The position numbers and the translations under genes are program-made. 64,000 bases of DNA, taken from contig JABYQU010000006.1 in the NCBI GenBank assembly GCA_022264855.1, forward strand, positions 1,054,001 to 1,118,000, given 5' to 3'. The DNA is from Lenzites betulinus. Its lineage: Eukaryota > Basidiomycota > Agaricomycetes > Polyporales > Polyporaceae. Below are positions 31,905 through 40,501 of the stretch, in pieces; position 1 is the first letter of the stretch; the number at the start of each line of letters is the position of its first letter. The notes beneath the pieces are model-generated. The model had not been told where the DNA came from and did not search any database. It worked only from the letters and a program-made list of their open reading frames with translations.

Positions 31905-34900
31905 ATGCGCCTCCGCGAAGCGGGAGGGTGCAACGGCCTCCCTGCCGACCGTGCACCCGAGGAACGCACCGCGGAGATCGGGGGCAGGAGGGGGGACGAA
32001 GGGGGTGTGACGAGGGAGACGGACAGGCAAAGAGAAGAAGGCGCAGAGGACGAGGAGGACAGCGAGAGGGAGAACGCCAGGCAGACGCAGGGCAGGAGAA
32101 CGAACAGACAAAGAAAACCGAGGAGCGAAAGACTCGCCCAAAAAACGGCCGTCAAGGTCGGATCGCTAAACATAAACGGATTTGGCACGCTCACCCCTGA
32201 CCACGAAAACAACAAATGGGGTAAAGTATACAGAATGATGATGGAAACGAGAACAGCCGTGCTACTCCTGCAAGAAACGCACCTGACACAACAAAGAGTG
32301 GACGACATCCAGAGGATGTACGCAGACAAATTGAAAATCTACTACTCGCAGCACGAGAGTGCCCCGACGCAGAAGGAAGGAGTGGCGATAGTCGTAAATA
32401 AGAAACTAGTCAGCGCGGAAGGTGCAAGAAGAGTGGAGGTCATACCGGGGAGAGCGATACAGTTGGAACTCGGCTGGAGAGGCGGAGAAAGAAGAAACAT
32501 GCTGTGCATATACGCGCCGACGACGGAGGGAGCGGCGGAGAGAGCACGCTTCTTTAGAGAAGTAGCAGACTTCTACGAAAAGAACGAGAGCGAGAAGAGA
32601 CCGGACCTCGTAGCAGGAGACTTCAACAATGTGGAAGACGCGCTGGACAGGGTGCCGGCCCCTAACGACACCAACGACCCGTCAGTGGCGGCACTAGATG
32701 AACTCAAGAGAAAGCTGAACCTAACCATGGCCGATGGATGGAGAACGACGCATCCGACGGTGAAGAACTATACGTTCCAGAGAGGAACGGGTGAAGCGAG
32801 GACGATGGCGAGGCTGGACAGGATATATGTCAGAACGAACCAGATGCGATGGACAAGGGAATGGACGATACAACCGGTGGGGATACGCACGGATCACAAT
32901 ATGGTGACAGTAACCCTGACCACGCCAAGCTCGCCGGAGACGGGGAAGGGTAGACCGGTGTTCCCGATGCACCTCCTGAAGGACAAAACGCTCGCAAAAC
33001 GCATGAAAGAACGAGGCGAAGAAGCGAGGAGCGAGATAGAAGCAATACAGAGGGAGGGGAGAACAGAGAACAGGAACCCGCAAATCACCCTACAAGCCCT
33101 GAAAACGGACTGGCTGGCAATGGCGAGGAAGAGAGAAGTGGAGACGACACCGAAGATGCTCCGAGAGATCAAAGAACTGGAGGAGAGACAGACAGAAGTG
33201 TTAAGGGGAGAAGGACGAGAAGGAGTGGACACAGAAGAACTAGCGACGCTAACGGAGCAGCTCAGAAAACTGAAATGGAAGAGAGCACAACAGCTCCAGG
33301 CAAAAGGACGAGCCAAGTACAGGGCGGACGGAGAGAGGCCGACAAAGTACTGGGTAAACCTGCAGAAAGCGAAAGCGCCGCGCGAAATGATCGACGCATT
33401 TGAGCTGGAGCAAGGAGGGGCGACAAACGAGCAGAAGCAATACACAACGGACCCGAAGCGGATGGCGGCGATGGCAAGAGATCAGTACAACGGAGTGCAA
33501 GACGGAGGACCACATGACTCACCGGAAAAGAGGGAGGAAGCAATAAACAGAGCCCTGGGAAGCTTGGAGGCGAGAGTGGACGAGGAGCAGAGGGGAGAGA
33601 TGGGAGCCGAAATATCGTGGAACGACGTCCAGGCGGCCCTGCTGAACGCGAAGACGGGGACAGCAGCAGGACTGGACGGCATCCAGTATGAGGTGTGGAA
33701 GACAGTACACGCGAGATATGTTGAAGACAGGAGGCACGAGAATAGACAGCCGTTAGACGTGCTGGCAATGCTAGTAGAGGTATACCGCGACGTACGAGAG
33801 CACGGAGTATGCGCAGAATCACGGTTCACGGAGGGCTGGATAACGCCGATCTACAAAGAAAAGGGTGAGAGGACAAGGGTAGAAAACTACAGACCTATAA
33901 CGCTCCTGAACACAGACTACAAGCTGCTAACCAAGGTCCTGGCGATGAGGCTTGCGGTGGCCGCGCCAACAATAGTGCACCCGTCCCAAGCCGGGTTCGT
34001 ACCTGGGAGGAGACTCAAAGATCACACACAACTAGCGAAACTAATGATCAACTGGGCGGAGGCAGAAGAGAAAAACGGGGCCATAGTGGCACTCGACCAG
34101 GAAAAGGCATACGATAAGATTGATCACGAGTATCTGTGGAGAGTGATGAGGAAGTTCGGGATACCGGAAGGTTTCGTAAATACGGTGAGAGCCCTGTACA
34201 GAGGAGCGAAAACGTCAGTAGCAATAAACGGAGTGACAAGCGAGCCCTTCAGTATAAGGAGAGGAGTAAGACAGGGGGACCCTCTCTCATGCCTCCTCTT
34301 CGACCTAGCAATAGAACCACTATCGGCGATGATACGAGCATCAGGAATAAAAGGGATGGAGATACCAACGAGAGCAGAGACCCTGAAAGCGACACTCTTC
34401 GCAGACGACACAACAACGTACCTAGCTGAGGACGATGACTTCGAAGTCCTACAAGAGGTCCTTGACACGTGGTGCACGGCGGCCAGAGCACGCTTCAACA
34501 TTGCCAAAACAGAGATCATCCCTGTGGGGACGCAACGCTACAGAAGTGAGGCGGCCAAAGAATACGCCGAAACCGGGAGGTGGAAGGCGTACCCAGTGGG
34601 GGCGAGAGTGGCAGCGGATGGCGAGCCAGTGAGGGTCCTGGGGGCATTCATAGGGAACAAGCTGGAGCCAAGAGGAGTATGGTCAGCGAAACTGGAGAAA
34701 GTGAGAGGTGTAATGGAGAGATGGAAGAAAGGGAAGGCGACGCTCGTGGGCAAGAAACATGGCGCCCAAATGACCCTAGGAGGGATGACGCAATTCATGG
34801 CGGATGTCCAGAGGATGCCGCAGGATGTTATGAAAAGATTCGAAAAGCTCCTGAGGGAGTATGTATGGGATGACAAGAAACACATCCCGATAGCCGCGGA

Positions 34901-36974
34901 CACGCTGCAGAAGAGTCGAGAGAACGGGGGCATAGACATGCTGGACCTGGAAGCGAGAAGTGAAGCGATAGACATCATATGGCTGAGAGACTATATGAAA
35001 ACAGGAGAGGACAGGCCGCTGTGGGCGAGCGTCGCGGATGCACTGTACGCGAAAACGGTGCCGAAAGACACACCTCTGAAAGAACGCGAACTCCGGGTGA
35101 ACCCGTTCGCACAAAACTGGACACCGAAGATGACGGCCCTCCCCGAGGACCTCAAAGCAATGGTTAAGGTGGCGAAAAAGTATCAGCTAACCTTCGGAGG
35201 ACCAGCAATTGGAAGAGAAGTATCAAGAGCGATGCCGATGTGGGCCCACGTCAAAGTCAGCGAAGGAGAAATGAAGAAAGTGACGAAGAAATCAGCAGCA
35301 CTAACATGCCTCCGAAAGAACCACAGAGTGTCGACGGTAGGCGAATGCGAGAGCCTGGCGAAAACGAGATACGCGAGAGGCCACCTGAGGCGAGCGACAT
35401 GCACCTGCACAGAATGTGAGAGACAGGTAACGGAAAGCAGATGTGCGAACCCTGACCGGTGCTACCAAAAAGCGGCGAGGCTGCTGGACGTGCTCCCGGA
35501 GAAGTGGGACCCGAGAAAGCGGCAACCGGAGGACCAAGAGGACGAGGACTGGAACTGGCTGAAGGAGAACTCAGAGGACCGCACGCCGTTCGACGTGAGG
35601 ACGACTGTAAAGGGACCCATGCAGAATGCAATCAGGATGTTCGTGAGCGAGAGCGGGTGCGACGGACCTGCGAACATAACCGAGAAACTGATCAGGGGCG
35701 GGAGGCTGCTCACAGTCGCGACGGATGGAGCGTGCCTGAGTAACGGGGCGGCCAGCGCCAAAGCAGGTGCAGGGGTATATGTGGAGGAGAACGAAGAACT
35801 GAGAAGAGCAGTCCGGGTCCCGGCAACTCTCCCACAGACAAACCAGATGGCGGAAACGATCGCGATGATCCTAGCGGTAATGGATGCCGACAAAGAGCGG
35901 CCGCTGATAATAGAATCGGACTCGAGGACAGTCATTGGGGCGGTCACGGTGTGGAGACAGAGAAACGAGGATAGAGGATACCTGAGGGTGAAGAACAAGG
36001 AGGCGATACAAAAACTCGTAATGGAGATAAGGAAGAGGAAAGCCCCAACGTGGCTCACCTGGGTCAAGGGCCATGCGGGACATGCGGGGAACGAGGCGGC
36101 AGACAAGCTCGCGAGGAGGGGGGCAAACGAAGGAGAGGAATGGGTGGAGGGGGCGAACATGACCCGAGAAACGAAGCAAGAAGGGATTAAACTAATGGAA
36201 ATGACACAGAGAGTGGCGTATAGGGCGATCAGAGAAGTCAAAGACAGCAAGACGAAACAGCGGCCGAGCACGGATGAAAACCTAAAAGCAGCAATGTCCC
36301 AGATCGAAACAGAGTACGGAACGCGGATGACGGAGGGAGACATCTGGACGTCGTTCGCGGGCAAACACCTAACGAAAGAATGCCGTCAGTTCCTCTGGAA
36401 AGCGATGCACGATGGGTTCATGATAGGAAGGCACTGGCTTCGAGCGAAGATGCCGGACGACCTCAAAGCCAGAGCGACATGCGGGGAATGCGGAGTGACA
36501 GATAACATGATACATATCTTGTTTGAATGCGGAGCAGTAGGACAGAAACAATGTTGGGAGCAGCTAAAAACCGCAATGGCGAAAGCAGGACTGGAGTGGA
36601 AAACACCGAGCTGGGGAACACTTATGGGAGCCCCCGGTGTAGACCTGAGGAACGAGAACGGAGTGAGAGATCCACGCAGCGACCTGTGGAAAATAATGTG
36701 GACAGAAACAGCGTACCTCGCATGGAAACTGAGGTGTGAGAGAGTGATTAGAAACGAAGGAGAGGGGTTCACGAAGCAGGAAGTCGAGAGGAGGTGGAGA
36801 GCAACAATGAACAGAAGAATACAGCTGGACCGGGGAGTAGCGGCGATAAAAGGAGGGCGAATAACGCCCAAGAACGTAGAAGATATATGGTCCCCGGTGC
36901 TGGAGGGAAGGGATGACCTCCCAACAAACTGGGTACTAAAAAGCGGGGTTTTAGTGGGTATTGGTCTGGACTAA
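31905..36974 (+). CDS. LINE ORF2 polyprotein: AP-endonuclease, reverse transcriptase, RNase H
   Basis: An unbroken 1689-aa ORF. The endonuclease (about residues 84-335) shows SLNINGFG, LLLQETHL, AGDFNNVEDALDR, ARLDRIYV and IRTDHNMV. Reverse transcriptase (about 560-900) shows GWITPIYKEKGER, ENYRPITLLN, QAGFVPGRR, VALDQEKAYDKIDH, GVRQGDPLSCLLFDLAIEPL and TLFADDTTTYL with the catalytic DD near residue 831. RNase H (about 1266-1405) shows VATDGACLSNGAASA, MAETIAMILA, IIESDSRTVIGA and WVKGHAGHAGNEAADKLARR, keeping the D-E-D-D set. A C-terminal knuckle CGECGVTDNMIHILFEC (C-x2-C-x7-H-x4-C) is near 1525. Together they nick the target and copy the RNA there. Confidence 0.97.
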   Translation: MRLREAGGCNGLPADRAPEERTAEIGGRRGDEGGVTRETDRQREEGAEDEEDSERENARQTQGRRTNRQRKPRSERLAQKTAVKVGSLNINGFGTLTPDHENNKWGKVYRMMMETRTAVLLLQETHLTQQRVDDIQRMYADKLKIYYSQHESAPTQKEGVAIVVNKKLVSAEGARRVEVIPGRAIQLELGWRGGERRNMLCIYAPTTEGAAERARFFREVADFYEKNESEKRPDLVAGDFNNVEDALDRVPAPNDTNDPSVAALDELKRKLNLTMADGWRTTHPTVKNYTFQRGTGEARTMARLDRIYVRTNQMRWTREWTIQPVGIRTDHNMVTVTLTTPSSPETGKGRPVFPMHLLKDKTLAKRMKERGEEARSEIEAIQREGRTENRNPQITLQALKTDWLAMARKREVETTPKMLREIKELEERQTEVLRGEGREGVDTEELATLTEQLRKLKWKRAQQLQAKGRAKYRADGERPTKYWVNLQKAKAPREMIDAFELEQGGATNEQKQYTTDPKRMAAMARDQYNGVQDGGPHDSPEKREEAINRALGSLEARVDEEQRGEMGAEISWNDVQAALLNAKTGTAAGLDGIQYEVWKTVHARYVEDRRHENRQPLDVLAMLVEVYRDVREHGVCAESRFTEGWITPIYKEKGERTRVENYRPITLLNTDYKLLTKVLAMRLAVAAPTIVHPSQAGFVPGRRLKDHTQLAKLMINWAEAEEKNGAIVALDQEKAYDKIDHEYLWRVMRKFGIPEGFVNTVRALYRGAKTSVAINGVTSEPFSIRRGVRQGDPLSCLLFDLAIEPLSAMIRASGIKGMEIPTRAETLKATLFADDTTTYLAEDDDFEVLQEVLDTWCTAARARFNIAKTEIIPVGTQRYRSEAAKEYAETGRWKAYPVGARVAADGEPVRVLGAFIGNKLEPRGVWSAKLEKVRGVMERWKKGKATLVGKKHGAQMTLGGMTQFMADVQRMPQDVMKRFEKLLREYVWDDKKHIPIAADTLQKSRENGGIDMLDLEARSEAIDIIWLRDYMKTGEDRPLWASVADALYAKTVPKDTPLKERELRVNPFAQNWTPKMTALPEDLKAMVKVAKKYQLTFGGPAIGREVSRAMPMWAHVKVSEGEMKKVTKKSAALTCLRKNHRVSTVGECESLAKTRYARGHLRRATCTCTECERQVTESRCANPDRCYQKAARLLDVLPEKWDPRKRQPEDQEDEDWNWLKENSEDRTPFDVRTTVKGPMQNAIRMFVSESGCDGPANITEKLIRGGRLLTVATDGACLSNGAASAKAGAGVYVEENEELRRAVRVPATLPQTNQMAETIAMILAVMDADKERPLIIESDSRTVIGAVTVWRQRNEDRGYLRVKNKEAIQKLVMEIRKRKAPTWLTWVKGHAGHAGNEAADKLARRGANEGEEWVEGANMTRETKQEGIKLMEMTQRVAYRAIREVKDSKTKQRPSTDENLKAAMSQIETEYGTRMTEGDIWTSFAGKHLTKECRQFLWKAMHDGFMIGRHWLRAKMPDDLKARATCGECGVTDNMIHILFECGAVGQKQCWEQLKTAMAKAGLEWKTPSWGTLMGAPGVDLRNENGVRDPRSDLWKIMWTETAYLAWKLRCERVIRNEGEGFTKQEVERRWRATMNRRIQLDRGVAAIKGGRITPKNVEDIWSPVLEGRDDLPTNWVLKSGVLVGIGLD

Positions 36975-37140
36975 AGGCCGGAGCCCCACACTCAGTGCGT
37001 AAATGCATTTCCTCGTGGTGGGTGGGGTAAGAGATACCTGGCGAGTGGCTCGTACTGTACGAGCACTTGCGACACCAGCGTGCTGAATGGCTGGCCTGAC
37101 ATGCCCTCGGGACCATGGTCGCCAGAAGTATACGCTCAAC

Positions 37141-37141
<1 letters not shown>
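36975..37141 (+). other. LINE 3' untranslated region
   Basis: The 167-nt 3' region before the A tail contains a near-perfect hairpin: GCTCGTA (37048-37054), loop CTG, TACGAGC (37058-37064). Such stem-loops serve as the template-recognition site for reverse transcriptase in some LINEs; here that role is inference. Confidence 0.6.

Positions 37142-37174
<33 letters not shown>
37142..37174 (+). repeat. Poly(A) tail of the LINE (33 A)
   Basis: An uninterrupted run of 33 A directly before the right target-site duplication marks the reverse-transcribed 3' end. Up to two A bases may be shared with the duplication. Confidence 0.95.
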
Positions 37175-37176
<2 letters not shown>

Positions 37177-37187
37177 CCAGGTAATGC
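37175..37187. repeat. Right target-site duplication of the LINE
   Basis: TGCCAGGTAATGC, identical to 26688-26700, follows the A tail. Confidence 0.92.
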
Positions 37188-37609
37188 CCTCAACGCCGCT
37201 TATGATCGACAATATTACAGGTGCGTCCTTTGATGGGGGGCGCAGTACTTGGTTCTGCCCGATATCATTGATATTGCAGATCTTACCGCCGCAGTGGGGT
37301 AGTAGCACCATCAGTCCAAACGGTTATCTACCAAAAGCCATGACATTGGATGTGTGGTGGACCGTAGATATGTACAAACCTTGCACCGGAAGGAGACAAG
37401 ATGAGAGTAATCCTATGCACGAGCGACTGAAAGGGAGCGAGAGGGGACGATGTGAGAAGGAATGTGTTAATAATACCTTGAACGAATTCCGGGATGACAA
37501 CATGAAAAACGTAGCGTACGGAGGTATGGATATATAAAAAGAGCGTACGTATGCCTGAAAGATGACACTGGGAGTAGGAGGGAGAGTGCGGCGAGCCCCA
37601 GACTGAGGG
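37188..37609. other. Spacer between LINE and phosphatase gene
   Basis: The 422-bp stretch is the right flank of the insertion and the 3' flank of the minus-strand phosphatase gene. On the minus strand an open frame from an ATG at 37311 reaches the insertion point and continues beyond the left flank when the element is removed (see findings). Confidence 0.45.
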
Positions 37610-40137
37610 CTATGACGAATGCACGCCATCGGGGATGGATACGGGACTGAACACCAGTACGTTCTCAAAGTCAACGTCGTGCGCGTCCCCCTCGTGCTCG
37701 CCGACACCGTGTGATGCATACGCAGCGCTCTCGAGGCCCGCCTTGCTCACGCGCCGCATTGGCTGTAGCGTGGCTTCGTCTACTGGCGCGCGCCGCATAT
37801 GGCGGTAACGGCCGGTCGCATCCTTGATCTCCGTCTCCTGCCCGGAGTCGCCGATCTGCGTCGCGTCCATCACCGGCGGTCCCGAGATGCCAGCGAAAGA
37901 GTTGGGAAGCGAGAACAACGGGGGCAGACTCTCGCGGATATGTTGTGGGCGGCGCCCGCCGAGCGCGACGCCGTAGTTGGCGCCCCCACCGCCGTTCCCG
38001 CCTCCACGATTGCTGTCGGTGTCGCCGTCGGCATCGCCAGCGCCCGCGGAGGAGGATATTTTGACGACTCCGACAGACTTGCCGCCGAGCTCTTGCTCCT
38101 CGAAGGTCATGAGCTCGGAGACGAAGCCAATATTCGGTGAGATGCCCTTGCGCCGTTCCAGTACGAAGGCGTATGCGCGCGAGAGCGTCCAGTGATTAGC
38201 GTGGATGAGATACGCCATGACCGCGGTGACTGAGCGCGATTTGCCCGCTTTGCAGTGAACGTATGTGGCCGAAGAGTGTAATCGCGCGTCGTCTGGGGGA
38301 AATATCGTGTAAGCGGAGAATGTGATAATAGGGAGGCTGATAACATACCGAGAATCTCGCAAACTTCGCGGACGCCACGGGTGATGTTGTCTTCCTCGAC
38401 AGTATCGCGCATGGGTATTCGAATATAGCGATCGAACCGCTCGCGCAATCGCAACCCATGATCGTCATCGCACTCGGCGGCAATGTTGAGGATTCGCTTG
38501 ACGCCTAGTGACTGGAGCTCGTCCACGTGCTCTTCTGTTGTGAGTTCTGGTCCGAGGAAGAGGAAGTTCGGGAGAATGGTCGAGACGGTAAACACGGGGA
38601 AAGGCTCCTCGGTAGTCGGAGGCTGTGAAGAGTCTGGACGAGCGGTTGAGGGAGAACGGGAGACAGGCGTTCGCGGCGAATAAGGGGTTCTGGGGGTACT
38701 TGGCAGAGCCCAGGACGGTGATGGTGGCGGCAGAGAATCGGGACCATACGCAGAATTGGCTGACAGCAGGCGCGCAGATCCGGGCGGCGAAGGTGGTGGC
38801 AGATCGAGTCGGAGGTGTGAAGGAGAGCGCGAACGCGAGCGAAGACCCGAAGGAGGGGCAGCTAGCGTAGCAGCCTTCTGAGGCATTTGTAACCTGGGCA
38901 GGCCAGCATTTAGGCGTTCTGTAGATGTGGTATCGAGCTTGCGTAGCGTAGGAATACTTGGTCTCCGAGGTGGTGGTGGGCGGGAGAAGCCGAGTGCTGA
39001 GGGTGCAGGGGAGGGGGCCACATGACCTGACGACTCCCAGTGGGCAATGGCTGCAGGCATCATGGGTTTCGGGGACACGGCGGAGAACTCGAGCTCAGGG
39101 AGGTCTCGAGGACGTGTTGCGACCGAAATGTCGAGCTGGAATAGCCCGCCCCCGTGCTTCCCATTCGTTTTGGGAGCCCTCGTTGGTGGGCGAGCCACCG
39201 AGATGGCATGATTGGAGAGTATATGCTGTCGAAGGTAAGGATGTTGTCGTGCGGCAGAGAATCCACCTTGTAGATAATCCACGGTTCCATGTTCAAGGAG
39301 GGGCGCTACAAGGGTGAGGAGGATCCATGCGGTTGCCTGTGGATTTACGCGGTCACCCTCGTCCATTGACTCGTCGAAGACGATCACGTCTCCATCCCAA
39401 TCGCCGCTGTTCATCATGTCATCCCAGCAGTGTTTTCCCTCCTCGGTGGTGATCCACTGGCGTAACGCGAAGACGTCATGCAAGCCACCATGTGGCTTCT
39501 TGGACCGCTTGAGGATCAGACTCGGGATGGTATGAATGTTCACACTGTGTTCGAGGTGGTCGGCGAGGTATGCCGCGGTCGGACGGGTGTCTATGAGAAT
39601 TGGGCGAGTCGGTGCGGTAAGTCTGGAAATGAGGAGGGCGGGTTCGAGGCCTCCGGAGGCAGAGGATGAAGAGGATGAAGAGGACCGCCAGTCGTCCGGT
39701 TCGCTGTAGAGTGCGGATGTGGGGGTGTAGTACACGCTTGCTGGACTGAGACTAGGGTCAGGGCTAGGTGAGCGCGTATCGCGCAATTGTGCAGAGGAGG
39801 GGCTGTATGGCGAGGCCCCCTGAACACGCAGACTGGACGAGGAGCGTATGGGGCGAAGTCTCAGATTGCGATGAACACTCCGCCGTAATTTCTCGAGCGC
39901 AGCCAGGTCTCGAGAAATATCGTCTGAGTTAGGGTCGGAGTCAGTCTCCAGGGTCGACTGATAGCTCTTGGGGGATTCTGAGGAGGTCGAGGAGGGCGAA
40001 GAGAGCTGGAGGAGGTCCTCGTCATCGAGCTGGTCGATGGGGGTCTCAAGCTCAATAATAGTATTCGACTGGGAGGGTTGCTTCACGGACTCTGTCTGAA
40101 GGCGGAGATTTGGGGGGCGGCCCTTAAGCGGAGGCAT
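37610..40137 (-). CDS. Rhodanese + dual-specificity phosphatase (MAPK-phosphatase-like)
   Basis: Two exons. The start chosen is ATG 40137 (MPPLKGRPPNLRLQ); an in-frame upstream ATG at 40287 would add a low-complexity 50 aa. A Ser-rich N terminus precedes a rhodanese/CH2-like domain (PILIDTRPTAAYLADHLEHSVNI, DVIVFDESM, VDYLQGGFSAARQHP), the MAPK-docking module of such phosphatases. After a long Pro/Ser linker the catalytic domain reads VSTILPNFLFLGPE, SLGVKRILNIAAEC and YIRIPMRDTVEEDNITRGV. One intron (about 38290-38349) splits ...VCEIL from DDARLHSSATYVHCKAGKSRSVT; HCKAGKSRS is the Cys-x5-Arg loop. The Asp in IPMRD is the likely general acid. The C-terminal tail is Gly/Ser-rich and ends at 37610. 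It probably dephosphorylates a MAP kinase, as yeast Msg5 does (inference). Confidence 0.9.
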
Positions 40138-40501
40138 GGCGGCGCGGGAGCGAGGGGGACGAGTGCAAGAGGTCGCGGACGCCGCGGGAGACAACGAGGA
40201 AAGAGAGAGAGAAAGCGAGGAGGAGAGACGGGCGGGGAGATGGAGGGGCAGGGCGGCGACTGATGGCGGCATTCCCGATCTCGACAAGTCAAGCGGTCCG
40301 GCCAGTTATCTGGGTTATCCGGGTAATACAAGGGTCGTCGCGTATTCGATAACTGCCAATAACCCCAACGGGAATTCGATAACTCTAACGCGTAATTGCG
40401 CCAGAACGCGCGGCAGTAGACGCCCACACACCTTGACCGCGTTCCTCGACTGTCCCGTTCTGCAGAAAAAAAGCGTCCGCCGTCTTCTGCTTCCTCCCAC
40501 C
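40138..40501. promoter_or_regulatory. Bidirectional promoter phosphatase / DEF1 with clustered GATA motifs
   Basis: A 364-bp divergent promoter. Within 77 bp it has four GATA cores: TTATC at 40306-40310 and 40315-40319, GATAA at 40348-40352 and 40378-40382. The last two sit inside an 11-bp direct repeat ATTCGATAACT (40344-40354 and 40374-40384) exactly 30 bp apart. Confidence 0.6.

Larger units (their letters stand above)
26701..37174 (+). mobile_element. Full-length non-LTR retrotransposon (LINE), about 10.5 kb
   Basis: The element is framed by a 13-15 bp target-site duplication and ends in 33 A. It has a 979-nt leader, ORF0 (27680-28162), ORF1 with a zinc knuckle, a 482-nt spacer and ORF2 with AP-endonuclease, reverse transcriptase and RNase H. 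ORF2 is open for 1689 codons without a stop and keeps the visible catalytic residues. The tail is long and the duplication perfect, so the insertion is probably recent and may be active. The domain order resembles the fungal Tad-like group, but size and ORF0 are unusual. The sense strand is strongly purine-rich. Its 5' end lies 337 bp from the start of paralog 2 on the opposite strand. Confidence 0.95.

Noticed and set aside
35462..36364. 300-codon minus-strand ORF in ORF2
   Set aside because: Antisense of the RNase H region, whose catalytic motifs are intact on the plus strand.
26688..37187. LTR retrotransposon or virus-derived insertion instead of a LINE
   Set aside because: No long terminal repeats, protease or integrase; an A tail, AP-endonuclease and target-site duplication identify a non-LTR element.
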